A stretch of 64,000 bases of DNA, from assembly GCF_016107395.1 (NCBI RefSeq), contig NZ_JAAIKO010000016.1, forward strand, positions 62,001 to 126,000, given 5' to 3'. Both the position numbers and the translations under genes were made by a program. Positions 8,534-16,885 of the stretch are shown one piece after another; the first letter of the stretch is position 1; each line of letters opens with the position of its first letter. The notes under the pieces were generated by a model that was not told where the DNA came from, ran no database searches, and saw only the letters and a list, made by a program, of their open reading frames with translations. The DNA comes from Streptomyces fildesensis. GTDB taxonomy: Bacteria > Actinomycetota > Actinomycetes > Streptomycetales > Streptomycetaceae.

Positions 8534-9580
8534 TCAAGCGGTGAAGTCGAGGATCACCTTGATGTCGTCCGGGTCCCGTTGCAGTGCTCGGACGATGTCG
8601 TGGGGAGCGAAGCGCCGTGTCACCAGTCCCTCAAGCCAGCCCCGGTCCGCCCGGCTGAGTGCTCTGGCGGCCAGGTAGTAGTGGCGGCGGTTGGCGTTGA
8701 CGGAGCCGAAGAGCGCGAGGTTGCGCAGGACGGCGGTGGTGGCGAGCCCGCTCTCGATGCCGCCGGCGGAGCGGTCGGTCAGCGACCCGACGCCGGTCAG
8801 GCACACGATGCCGCCGGGCGCCGCCGCCTCGGCGGACTGCCGGATCAGCGCGGGCACCCCGGTGCACTCCACGACGATGTCCGGACTCAGCCCCAGGTCC
8901 GCCACCGCCCCGTTGTGATAGCGAGCCCCGAGTGCCTCGACGAGCACGGGTTTGGGGCCACCCGTGACCCGGTCCATCACGTGAACCTCGAGCCCCCGCT
9001 GCCGAGCCAGCAGGGCAGCCAGCAGCCCGATCGGGCCGGCCCCCACCACCAGCACGGTGCGCGGGTCCCAGAACGTCCGGTGGCCGATGGCGTAGATGTG
9101 CTCCCACGCCTTGGCCACCACCGAGGCCGGCTCCAGCAGAACCCCCAGCACGCCCAGCTCCGGGTCCACCTTGACCAGGTAGTCGGGATCGCTGCGCCAG
9201 CGTTCGGCCATGAAACCGTCACGCTCCTTGATTCCATGCTCGGTGTACAGGCCGTTGGAGCACATGTCCCACTCACCGACCGCGCAGTTCGGGCACGGCA
9301 GCGGATCCGGCCGTCGCACGATGCCCACCACGAGGTCACCCACGGTCGGGCCACCCGCTGCGGCGTGGGCCACGCGGCCCAGTGACTCGTGCCCCAGGAT
9401 CAGCCGGTCCTTGCCCGGCGGGGCGAACCCGTACTCGCCCCGCGCGATCTCGGCGTCCGTGCCGCACACCCCGACCGCGAGCGACTCCACCACGACCGAC
9501 CCCAGCTCGGCCCCCGGCTCCGCGATGTCCGACAGCTCCACCGATCCGCTCTTTCCGGGTATCACCGTCACCGCGTGCAT
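8534..9580 (-). CDS. Zinc-dependent glucose 1-dehydrogenase (MDR superfamily)
   Basis: Counted from ATG 9580 the protein is 348 aa. Catalytic zinc ligands are C39 in VGVCGTDAE and H64-E65 in GHES, with a further acidic ligand probably in LLEPASVV. The structural lobe retains C96, C99 and C107, fewer than the usual four cysteines. The Rossmann motif is VVGAGPIGLLAALLA. Layout and the GHE and VNANRRHY motifs match archaeal/actinobacterial glucose-galactose dehydrogenases, which oxidise glucose to gluconolactone with NAD(P). It is the first gene of a two-gene operon with the GH15 enzyme. Confidence 0.87.
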   Translation of the reverse strand: MHAVTVIPGKSGSVELSDIAEPGAELGSVVVESLAVGVCGTDAEIARGEYGFAPPGKDRLILGHESLGRVAHAAAGGPTVGDLVVGIVRRPDPLPCPNCAVGEWDMCSNGLYTEHGIKERDGFMAERWRSDPDYLVKVDPELGVLGVLLEPASVVAKAWEHIYAIGHRTFWDPRTVLVVGAGPIGLLAALLARQRGLEVHVMDRVTGGPKPVLVEALGARYHNGAVADLGLSPDIVVECTGVPALIRQSAEAAAPGGIVCLTGVGSLTDRSAGGIESGLATTAVLRNLALFGSVNANRRHYYLAARALSRADRGWLEGLVTRRFAPHDIVRALQRDPDDIKVILDFTA

Positions 9581-10022
9581 GGGCCGCCTCGATTCGCCTA
9601 CCAATTGGCCGACTCGCCGAATTCCTCAGGAACCTGACTCAACCGCTTCGCGGAACCGGCCGACTCCGCAGCTGGTGGCCGCAGATGACAGCGGCCCGCT
9701 GGCCCCACGCTTCCGACGGAGCTTCGCGTTCGCTTGGCCGGGTGCGCCGTAGTCGCAGGGTCCGTGAAATCTCCGGAGTGAGGATTTCTGGACGTGGCCC
9801 GGCCTGGCGGGCACGACAGACAACGAGGTGTGACTGCGGCATCACCTGGATCGCCGTTCCCACGCCTCCACGATTCACGCTACGCCTCAACACGTCCGTC
9901 GTCGCGCTATCGGGCCCGTACCCCTGGTCGCCAGGCGGGCACCCACGGTCACCGACCTTTGTGGTGCGCGAGGAGGAACGGCGCCCCGCACGCGCGCCCC
10001 GAGTTGTCTGCGGGCGACATGC
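9581..10022. other. Intergenic region, no gene recognised
   Basis: These 442 bases lie upstream of the glucose dehydrogenase operon and downstream of the XRE regulator gene. They should contain the promoter of the dehydrogenase-GH15 operon near 9590-9650. No candidate reading frame here carries a domain or a convincing ribosome-binding site, and no strong inverted repeat was noticed. Confidence 0.5.
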
Positions 10023-10922
10023 TCAGCTGGTTTGGTCTCCTGTGTGGGCTTGGTGCTGGGCGGCGCCTTGTGGGGCGGTCATGTCGAGCAGGAGGACGGC
10101 GTCGTGGTCGGGGGTTCCGGGTTCGGCGGTGTAAACGCCGAGGCGGTGGCCGGGGGTGCCTTCGAGGGCCATGCCCTGGAAGGCGAGGGTGAGGGTGCCT
10201 ACGGTGGGGTGTCGGAACGTCTTGGTGGTGTTCTTGCGGCCGGTGACCTCGTAGCGTTCCCATAGTCCGGCGAAGTCGGGGCTCTTGAGGAGTAGTTCGC
10301 CGACGAGGTGGGTGAGGTCGGGGGCATCGGGGTCGGTGCCGGCGAGGGCGCGTAGGCGGGCGACGCAGCCGCGGATCTGGTTGTCCCAGTTGGGGAAGAC
10401 CTGGTGGGCGGCGGGGTGCAGGAACAGGTAGCGGGCGAGGTTGCGCTGGGTGGCGGGCCAGTCCTCCATCCCGGCGTACAGGGCAAGGCCGCCGGGGTTG
10501 TGGGCGAGGAGGTCCATGCTGCGGCTGACGACGTAGGCGGGATTCGGGCGGACGGCTTCGAGCAGCAGTCTCAGGTGGGGGCGCACGGTGCGGCTGGGTG
10601 CGGCGGCGGGCTGTCCGCCGTAGCGTGCGGCGCGCACGGCCAGGTCGCGTAGGTGCTGGTGTTCGGCGTCGTCGAGTTGGAGTGCGCGGGCGAGGGCGTC
10701 GACGACGGCGGGGCTGGGGCGGGTTTCCTTGCCGCGTTCCAGGCGGGTGTAGTAGTCGATGCTGACTCCGGCGAGCGTGGCCAGTTCCTCGCGTCGCAGC
10801 CCGGGGGTGCGGCGTACGCCGGGTCCGGGGGTCAGGCCGGCGGACTGGGGGCTGGTCTGGGTGCGGCGGGCGCGCAGGAAGCGTCCCAGTTCCTCGCCGC
10901 TGCTGTGCTGCTCGGGTGCCAT
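10023..10922 (-). CDS. XRE-family transcriptional regulator with MmyB-like ligand-binding domain
   Basis: The product is 299 aa from ATG 10922. The N-terminal HTH contains GVRRTPGLRREELATLAGVSIDYYTRLERGK at about residues 33-64, typical of the Streptomyces HTH_31/XRE group. The rest (about 105-285) is the MmyB-like PAS-fold domain, with LDLLAHNPGGLALYAGM-type sequence and PNWDNQIRGCVARLR. The open frame continues far upstream of 10922 without coding character. Regulators of this type often sit divergently from oxidoreductase genes; here the divergent neighbour is a chimeric, probably decayed oxidoreductase ORF. Confidence 0.9.
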   Translation of the reverse strand: MAPEQHSSGEELGRFLRARRTQTSPQSAGLTPGPGVRRTPGLRREELATLAGVSIDYYTRLERGKETRPSPAVVDALARALQLDDAEHQHLRDLAVRAARYGGQPAAAPSRTVRPHLRLLLEAVRPNPAYVVSRSMDLLAHNPGGLALYAGMEDWPATQRNLARYLFLHPAAHQVFPNWDNQIRGCVARLRALAGTDPDAPDLTHLVGELLLKSPDFAGLWERYEVTGRKNTTKTFRHPTVGTLTLAFQGMALEGTPGHRLGVYTAEPGTPDHDAVLLLDMTAPQGAAQHQAHTGDQTS

Positions 10923-11192
10923 GGCCCCATTTTCCCTCGGCCGCCACCGCGACACGCGGGTCCAGGGGGGCCCTGTCATGCCCCCGCTCGCCGTTCCCTG
11001 GCAGATCCCGGTCTGCCTGGCAGGGCGGCGCTGGGGCAGGCTCGAAGGTGCGCAGCGATGACCGTCGCCACACGGCGGCCCGCTCCCGGCAGCGCATCGC
11101 GCACGGCTGGCGGACCAGCCGCGCTCAGGTGACGGTGAACCGGGGCCGCCCCTCTGGGCACGGTCTCGCTGACGGACCCGAGAGGAGCGAGC

Positions 11193-11597
11193 ATGGCGGA
11201 CTGGGACGGTTCTGACCTGAAGAGGGTCGGTGCGGCCGAGGAACTGGACCTGTCGTCGCGGCGGGCGGACGGCTCGCTGCGGGCACCGGTGACGATGTGG
11301 GTGGTCCGCGCGGGCGATCACCTGTATGTGCGCTCGGTCAAGGGCACCGCGGGGCCCTGGTACCGGGGTGTGCAGTCCCGCCGCCAGGGCCGCATCCAGG
11401 TCGGCGGGGTGGAGCGAGACGTCGCCTTCGGCGTCGCCCCCGCCCGCGCCTACATCGACGAACTGATGCCGCACATCCTGGACGGCTCGATCCGCCCCGG
11501 ACGCGTCTTCGACCGCACCCTGCCCCTGGAAGACATCGCCGAGGGCTACCAGGCGATGAACGATCGCACCAGCCTCAAGGTGGCGATCCGCCCGTGA
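11193..11597 (+). CDS. Chimeric ORF: DUF2255 domain fused to an alcohol-dehydrogenase C-terminus
   Basis: This 134-aa ORF has a good ribosome-binding site (GAGAGGAGCG) and two unrelated halves. Residues 1 to about 86 match DUF2255 (WVVRAGDHLYVRSVKG, GPWYRGVQSRRQGRI). Residues about 87-134 (DELMPHILDGSIRPGRVFDR then EDIAEGYQAMNDR) are the extreme C-terminus of a zinc-type medium-chain alcohol dehydrogenase. The zinc and NAD-binding parts of the dehydrogenase are absent. The simplest explanation is an in-frame deletion joining two neighbouring genes. Whether the product is functional is unknown. Confidence 0.75.
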   Translation: MADWDGSDLKRVGAAEELDLSSRRADGSLRAPVTMWVVRAGDHLYVRSVKGTAGPWYRGVQSRRQGRIQVGGVERDVAFGVAPARAYIDELMPHILDGSIRPGRVFDRTLPLEDIAEGYQAMNDRTSLKVAIRP

Positions 11598-11639
11598 CCG
11601 CCCCCGGATCCAACGACCAGGCCGCCGCCACCCACGAGC

Positions 11640-11770
11640 GGCTATTGCCCGGCCACGTATCCACTGGAAGGCCGGTCCACCACCACTCCCGTCACCCGGA
11701 TGGCGCAGGGCCTGGCGGTGCAGAAGCAGATCGTCGGCGGCCAGGCCGTGGACGCGACCTTGCTGCTGCC
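11640..11770 (+). pseudogene. Remnant resembling a carboxymuconolactone decarboxylase-like gene
   Basis: One frame reads TPVTRMAQGLAVQKQIVGG and then loses family character after about 11770. The string resembles the N-terminus of actinobacterial carboxymuconolactone decarboxylase-like proteins. There is no complete domain, and the frame runs into the leader of the following aldo/keto reductase gene. It fits the pattern of decayed oxidoreductase neighbourhood genes here. Confidence 0.35.
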
Positions 11771-11838
11771 ACCGACTTCCCTGTCGGGGAATGACCATCC
11801 GCACTACAGCAGCCCGCCACCTGAACAGGAGAGCAACG

Positions 11839-12810
11839 ATGCAGCACGTCAGCCTCGGAGACCTGGACGTCGCCCGGATCGGACTCGGTGCGATGGGGAT
11901 GTCCCACGGTTACACCGGTGCCGGAACCGACGATGAGCAGTCGATCCGTACCATCCACCGTGCCCTGGAGCTGGGTGTCACCTTCATCGACACTGCCGAG
12001 GTGTACGGTCCCTACACCAACGAGGAACTGATCGGCCGCGCTCTCAAGGGGCGCCGGGACCAGGTGGTGCTGGCCACGAAGTTCGGACTGATCTCTTACA
12101 CAGGTCGGCAGGGCGCGGACAGCAGCCCGGACAGCATTCGCACCGCGGTGGAGGGCTCGCTCAAGCGCCTGGGCACCGACCACATCGACCTATACTACCA
12201 ACACCGGGTGGACCCCGGCACGTCGATCAAGGAGACCGTCGGCGCGCTGGCCGAGCTGGTCGCGGAGGGCAAGATCGGGCACATCGGCCTGTCCGAGGCC
12301 GGGCCCGACACCATCCGCCGCGCGCATGCGGTGCATCCGGTGACCGCGGTCCAATCCGAGTACTCGCTGTTCACCCGTGATCCCGAGGCCCGGGTGCTGC
12401 CGGTGCTGCGCGAACTGGGCATCGGCTTCGTCCCGTTCTCGCCCCTGGGACGCGGGTTCCTGACCGGCACGATCCGCTCCACCGAGCAGTTCGATCCCAC
12501 CGACTTCCGCGCCGACAACCCGCGGTTCAGCGGCGAGAACTTCCAGCACAACCTGCGCCTGGCCGACGAGGTCGCCGCCGTCGCCGCCCAGACAGGGGCA
12601 ACCCCTGCCCAGGTCGCCCTGGCCTGGCTGCTGGCCCAGGGCGAGAACATCGCCCCCATCCCCGGAACCCGGCGCGTGGCCCGGCTGGAGGAGAACGCCG
12701 CAGCCGACGCAGTCCGGCTGACCGAGGAGCAGCTCGCCAGGCTGACCAGCCTGCCCCCAGCGGCCGGCGACACCCACAACGCGGCCCAGATGCGCATGAT
12801 GGAGCGCTGA
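11839..12810 (+). CDS. Aldo/keto reductase
   Basis: The product is 323 aa from ATG 11839, preceded by AGGAGAG. It is a TIM-barrel NADPH-dependent oxidoreductase with the family tetrad: D and Y in FIDTAEVYG, K in LATKFG and H in LYYQHRVD. Cofactor-binding elements IPGTRRVARLEENAAA and PFSPLGRGFLTG are present. It resembles the AKR13/YakC-like group that reduces aldehydes and ketones; the physiological substrate is unknown. A 46-aa ORF and a second, unrelated-subfamily aldo/keto reductase follow on the same strand. Confidence 0.92.
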   Translation: MQHVSLGDLDVARIGLGAMGMSHGYTGAGTDDEQSIRTIHRALELGVTFIDTAEVYGPYTNEELIGRALKGRRDQVVLATKFGLISYTGRQGADSSPDSIRTAVEGSLKRLGTDHIDLYYQHRVDPGTSIKETVGALAELVAEGKIGHIGLSEAGPDTIRRAHAVHPVTAVQSEYSLFTRDPEARVLPVLRELGIGFVPFSPLGRGFLTGTIRSTEQFDPTDFRADNPRFSGENFQHNLRLADEVAAVAAQTGATPAQVALAWLLAQGENIAPIPGTRRVARLEENAAADAVRLTEEQLARLTSLPPAAGDTHNAAQMRMMER

Positions 12811-12858
12811 GCCTGCCGCAGTCACACGTGCCCTCCGTCTGAGAGCGAGGAGCACCCC

Positions 12859-12999
12859 GTGGCGTTCGTCAAGGCGCAGCCGACCGCGCTGATCGGCACC
12901 CGCGACGGCACCGCGCCCGACGCCGACGGCCCCGGGACCACCTGGCTGGAGCACATCACCGACCAGCGGTACAAGGCCGAACGCACCCGCAGCCACTGA
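12859..12999 (+). CDS. Small ORF between two aldo/keto reductase genes
   Basis: A 46-codon ORF starts with GTG and is preceded by GAGCGAGGAGC, a strong ribosome-binding site. The product begins MAFVKAQPTALIG and ends RYKAERTRSH. I do not recognise a family. It may be a real small protein or the 5' or 3' relic of a larger gene that once lay between the reductases. It shares direction and close spacing with both flanking genes. Confidence 0.4.
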   Translation: MAFVKAQPTALIGTRDGTAPDADGPGTTWLEHITDQRYKAERTRSH

Positions 13000-13045
13000 C
13001 CGCCGAACGCACCCGACCATCACTGATGCCAGGAGGCACAGCACC

Positions 13046-13924
13046 ATGGACCTGACCCTGAACAATGGCATCCGGATGCCGGCCCTCGGCTTCGGGGTGT
13101 TCCAGACGCCCCAGGACGTCACCACGGACTCCGTGGACGCGGCGCTCAAGACCGGGTACCGGCTCATCGACACCGCCGCCGCCTACGGCAACGAACGCGA
13201 AGTCGGCGAAGCCATCCGCCGCTCCGGCCTGGACCGCGACGAGGTGTTCATCGAGACCAAGGTGTGGATCAGCGACTTCGGCTACGACCAGACACTGCAC
13301 GCCTTTGACAAGAGCGCCGGCAAGCTCGGTGTCGACCGGATCGACCTCCTCATCCTCCACCAGGCCCTGCCTGGCCGGTTCGACCTCACCAAGGACGCCT
13401 ATCGGGCACTGGAGACCCTCCTGGCCGATGGACGGGTCCGCGCGATCGGGGTCAGCAACTTCATGCCCGACCACCTCGACGCCCTGCTGCAGCACGCCAC
13501 CGTGGTCCCCGCGGTGAACCAGATCGAGGCCCACCCCTACTTCACCCAGCCCGATGTCCAGGCCGCGAACGCTGCTCACGGCATCCTGACACAGGCATGG
13601 TCGCCGATCGGTGGCATCACCAGCTACCGCGGCAGCGCAACCAGCACCAGCACCTTCGACGACCCCACCATCGCCGCCGTCGCCACCACCCACGGCAGGA
13701 CCCCTGCCCAGGTCATGATCCGCTGGCACCTCCAGGAAGGGCGCTCCGCCATTCCGAAGTCCGTACGGCCCGAGCGAATCGCCGAGAACTTCGGCGTCTT
13801 CGACTTCGAACTCACGGCCGACGAGCTTGCGACCCTCGACGCGCTCGACACCGGCGTACGCGGCGGACCCGAACCCAAGGACATCACCCTGGAGACCTTC
13901 GGCCGGAACATCCCCGAAGCCTGA
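13046..13924 (+). CDS. Aldo/keto reductase (2,5-diketo-D-gluconate reductase-like)
   Basis: The product is 292 aa with an AGGAGGCAC site before the ATG. The opening LNNGIRMPALGFGVFQ and the motifs YRLIDTAAAYGNEREVG, IETKVWIS, LLILHQ and IGVSNF are the AKR5 signature. The tetrad is D and Y in LIDTAAAYG, K in TKVW and H in ILHQ. The C-terminal IPKSVRPERIAENF binds NADPH. These enzymes reduce small carbonyl compounds; the substrate cannot be deduced. It is the last gene of the reductase group. Confidence 0.92.
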   Translation: MDLTLNNGIRMPALGFGVFQTPQDVTTDSVDAALKTGYRLIDTAAAYGNEREVGEAIRRSGLDRDEVFIETKVWISDFGYDQTLHAFDKSAGKLGVDRIDLLILHQALPGRFDLTKDAYRALETLLADGRVRAIGVSNFMPDHLDALLQHATVVPAVNQIEAHPYFTQPDVQAANAAHGILTQAWSPIGGITSYRGSATSTSTFDDPTIAAVATTHGRTPAQVMIRWHLQEGRSAIPKSVRPERIAENFGVFDFELTADELATLDALDTGVRGGPEPKDITLETFGRNIPEA

Positions 13925-14109
13925 ACAGCAGCAGCATCTCCGGACATCACCCTGGAACACGCCCCTCTGGAATGCGATCGCTCCACCGGCTCAACTGTCG
14001 GACGGGGTCCGCAATCGAGCCGGCTGACCAGCGAGAACTTAAGTCTGCGGAGAGTGAACGAGCCGTGCGCGCTCACCTCGTGGTCGGGTGGCCCCTGGTG
14101 TCAGCGCCG

Positions 14110-14337
14110 CTACCCTTCGCGGCTGTTCTGGTGACCCTCGGCCCGGGTGTTGGCGTTGTGGTTCTCCACGCTGTGAGGTTCGCTGTTGACCGATGCGTTC
14201 AGCAGATCGACGCCCGTCAACGGATGCAAGTTGTTCAGGGTGCCATCGGCAACACCGGCATGCGCACTGGGGGTGATCAGGGCAGCCACCACTCCCGTGG
14301 CAAGGGAAGCAACCGCAAGCATCATTCGTTTCTTCAT
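14110..14337 (-). CDS. Small secreted protein
   Basis: The 75-aa product has a clear signal peptide, MKKRMMLAVASLATGVVAAL, ending at the AHA-type cleavage site near residue 27. The mature part is short and polar, with the recognisable stretch GTLNNLHPLTGVDLLNASVN and no cysteines. A GAGTAGG ribosome-binding site precedes the ATG. It resembles abundant small secreted proteins of Streptomyces, but I cannot assign it to the chaplins or rodlins. It is monocistronic. Confidence 0.7.
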   Translation of the reverse strand: MKKRMMLAVASLATGVVAALITPSAHAGVADGTLNNLHPLTGVDLLNASVNSEPHSVENHNANTRAEGHQNSREG

Positions 14338-14601
14338 GCCTACTCAACCGGCAACCACGTGTGCCGGTCACGGCACAGTTCACAGTCGGCCGAATCCACT
14401 GGGTGGCGCCGTGCCTCAGCTCGGCAGCGGCTGTGCTGGCGTCCTCACTGTCACCGCAGGTCAGAGCGCTCGGGCCGCCTGCCCGGGGTCGTGGCCCTGC
14501 CCGAGGTCCTGGCCCTGCTCGGGCCGGGGCCGCTGATCGCGCCTACACCCCGGGCGGCACTGGCGACGTGCTCGTGCTTCGCCGCGCTGATCCTGCGGGG
14601 G

Positions 14602-15232
14602 TCAGGCTGCCTTGAGCGGGGTGCTGTCGTAGTACCAGCGGAATGGTCGCGCCTGGTCGTCGTAGGCGAGGGTGAATTCGCGGATCTGCTCGACGAGGTC
14701 CTGGCGGGAGTTGAACTCGCCTCGGCGCAGGAGTCGGCGGGCCAGGATCGAGAAGAACATCTCCACCTGGTTCAGCCAGGAGGCGCGCTTGGGGGTGTGG
14801 TGGACGACGAGGCGCGGGTGCTTGGCCAGCCAGGACCGGGTCGCGTTCGAGGTGTGCGAGGAGCCGTTGTCCAGGATCAGGTGGATCGTCGAATCCGCTG
14901 GGACAGCGTGCTCCAGCCATCGCAGGAAGGCCATGAAGGTGACCGAGTCGTTGCGCGTGATGTCCTCGACCGGACTACCGAGCCCGGTGGGCGATGGAGG
15001 TAGAGAGCGCAGACCTCGGCGGCTTTCGCGTAGAAGCCGAGTCCTCAGGGCGGGTGAGCCCGCCAGCGGCGCACGGTGTCCAGGACAGCCGGAGCGTGCG
15101 GGCGATGACGGCGTTCGCGGTGCCATGTGCGCCGGCCAGGTCGACATGCGCTCGCTGCACCCGCCGCAGCGGCGCCGTTCGCGGGCTCGCCAGTTCTCGT
15201 AATAACGCGAGCTGGTCACTGTTCCAGAGCAC
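14602..15232 (-). pseudogene. Deleted IS630-family transposase remnant
   Basis: Three pieces of one transposase remain on the minus strand. The first is the N-terminal helix-turn-helix near 15232-15060, which shifts frame before DTVRRWR. The second is a short FYAKAAEVCALYLHRP segment near 15030. The third is the C-terminal DDE half (14602-14980), with LILDNGSSHTSNATRSWLA and TPKRASWLNQVEMFFS. The core around the first catalytic Asp and most of the middle are missing, so it cannot be active. I could not identify terminal inverted repeats. Confidence 0.85.
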
Positions 15233-15252
15233 CGCGAACGGACTGGACGACG

Positions 15253-15711
15253 TTATCCCTCACCTTCCCGAGCTTCTTGATCGCCACGAAGGGTAACGCC
15301 GCTGACCTGCGCCGGAGCGGTCGATGCCGGGCCGGGCTGGCAGGAAGTCCCGGTGTCCATGGATGCGGAGGCGCTGGCGATGACCGAATCGAGCCTGCTT
15401 CGGGTGTGCGTGAGATCGACGATGTGCTGGTCGATGTGACCGCGCTCCACAGCCAGGCGGTCGAGGAGTTCGGGTGTGGCCTTGCCGTCGATGACGCAGG
15501 GCGTGAGCTCGGCGATGATCTTGCTCGACAGACCGGCGGTGAACAGCTCCCGGACCAGGAGGATCCGGGCGACCGCGGTTTCCGGGTAGTGGCGCTGGCC
15601 GGAGTTGCTTCGCTCGGCGGTGAGCAGGTTCTGCTCCTCGTAGTACCGCAGGGCCCGGGTGCTGACGCCCGTGCGGCGTGCGAGTTCCCCAATACGCATT
15701 CCGAGCTCCAT
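15253..15711 (-). CDS. MerR-family transcriptional regulator
   Basis: Counted from ATG 15711 the product is 152 aa. Residues 5-75 form the MerR winged helix, with MRIGELARRTGVSTRALRYY, then EEQNLL and RHYPETAVARILLVREL. A dimerisation helix with RLAVERGHIDQHIVDLTHTRSRLD follows at about 85-125. I see no CxxC metal or redox motif, so the effector is probably organic. The gene is divergent from an alpha/beta hydrolase gene, and the intervening region has a MerR-style dyad. The start could also be ATG 15698. Confidence 0.9.
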   Translation of the reverse strand: MELGMRIGELARRTGVSTRALRYYEEQNLLTAERSNSGQRHYPETAVARILLVRELFTAGLSSKIIAELTPCVIDGKATPELLDRLAVERGHIDQHIVDLTHTRSRLDSVIASASASMDTGTSCQPGPASTAPAQVSGVTLRGDQEAREGEG

Positions 15712-15737
15712 GTGATCTACGCCATAACAACTTGCCT

Positions 15738-15768
15738 TTGACGTCAACGTCAAGTTTTAGCGTAGCTG
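15738..15768 (+). promoter_or_regulatory. MerR-type divergent promoter/operator
   Basis: The dyad TTGACG-N4-CGTCAA occupies 15738-15753. Read toward the hydrolase, TTGACG serves as a -35 element and TAGCTG (15763-15768) is a weak -10 after a 19-bp spacer, the unusual length that MerR proteins untwist. The 11-mer TCAACGTCAAG recurs at 15822-15832. Activation of the hydrolase by the adjacent MerR protein is an inference. Confidence 0.5.
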
Positions 15769-15877
15769 ACATGACCCCGGGTTTTCGCTGGATACGTCAC
15801 GGATCAACGCCGCACGCATCCTCAACGTCAAGACCACCTGACCCGCCACCCGCACCACACTGGAAAGAAGCACGCAC

Positions 15878-16816
15878 ATGACCCCCCACCAGACGACCGG
15901 CCTCACCGGCCCCGCTCCGACCCCGACCGTGACGGTCAAGCCGATCGTGCTGCCCGCCCCCCAGCGCGGCCAGGACCTGCACGTACGCGTTTCCGCACCG
16001 CTCACTGGCACACGCCTGCCGATCGTGCTCTTCGCACACGGATTCGGCTCCGACCTGGACGGCTACGCACCGCTGGTCGACCACTGGGCCTCTCATGGCT
16101 TCGTGGTGATCCAAGCCACGCATCTCGACTCCAAGCGGGTCGCCATCGCCGCAGACGACTCCCGCAGGCCGCACCTGTGGCGCTACCGCGTGCAGGACAT
16201 GAAGCGCATCCTGGATGAGCTCAAGCTGCTGGAGGCATCCGTGCCCGGCCTCCCCGGCCGGGTCGACCACAGCCGCATCGTCGCAGCGGGTCACTCCTTC
16301 GGAGGCCAGACCGCGGGCATTCTGGTAGGTCTGCGCGTCACCGACCCCCAGACCGGCACCGCCGACGACCTGTCCGACTCCCGGGTCATGGCCAGCATCC
16401 AGCTGGCCACGGCCGGCGAGGGCGGCGACGAACTGACCCCTTTCGCCCACGAGAACCTTCCCTGGCTCCGCGACCAGTACTTCTCCCACATCACCGCCCC
16501 CGGACTGGTGGTCGCCGGCGACAAGGACGATCTCCCGCTCACCACCCGAGGACCCGCCTGGACAAGCGATCCCTACACGCTCAGCCGCGGCAACAAGAGC
16601 CTGCTCACCGTCTTCGGCGGCGAGCACTTCCTCGGCGGCATCTCCGGCTACCGGGCAGCAGAGACCACCGACGAGGACTCCAGCCGCGTTGCCCTCGTCC
16701 AGCAGGTCACCCTCGCCTACCTACGCCACATCACCGGCATCGACCACACCGACTGGCAGATGGCCCGGTCCGTCCTCGCCGACGCCCGTGCGCTGGGGCG
16801 GCTGGACAACAAGTGA
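15878..16816 (+). CDS. Alpha/beta hydrolase (chlorophyllase/PET-hydrolase-like)
   Basis: The product is 312 aa with no obvious signal peptide. The oxyanion-hole motif is LFAHGFGSD (about residue 50) and the nucleophile elbow is GHSFGG (about residue 141). The acid is probably in AGDKDD and the histidine is in GGEHFLGG. Layout resembles chlorophyllase-like and dienelactone-like esterases. An adjacent divergent MerR regulator and a MerR-style promoter suggest substrate-induced expression. The natural ester substrate is unknown. Confidence 0.85.
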   Translation: MTPHQTTGLTGPAPTPTVTVKPIVLPAPQRGQDLHVRVSAPLTGTRLPIVLFAHGFGSDLDGYAPLVDHWASHGFVVIQATHLDSKRVAIAADDSRRPHLWRYRVQDMKRILDELKLLEASVPGLPGRVDHSRIVAAGHSFGGQTAGILVGLRVTDPQTGTADDLSDSRVMASIQLATAGEGGDELTPFAHENLPWLRDQYFSHITAPGLVVAGDKDDLPLTTRGPAWTSDPYTLSRGNKSLLTVFGGEHFLGGISGYRAAETTDEDSSRVALVQQVTLAYLRHITGIDHTDWQMARSVLADARALGRLDNK

Positions 16817-16885
16817 CCCTCGGCGGTTGAAATACACGCCTTCGCCCGCCCAGCGACCCCCCGTTGGATCAACGCGGGGCGGGCA

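Noticed and set aside
7013..9385. 790-codon plus-strand open frame
   Set aside because: It is antisense to the GH15 and glucose dehydrogenase genes and shows no domain.
10923..11804. Long upstream extension of the XRE regulator frame
   Set aside because: It overlaps a divergent gene and lacks coding character; the XRE domain begins properly at 10922.
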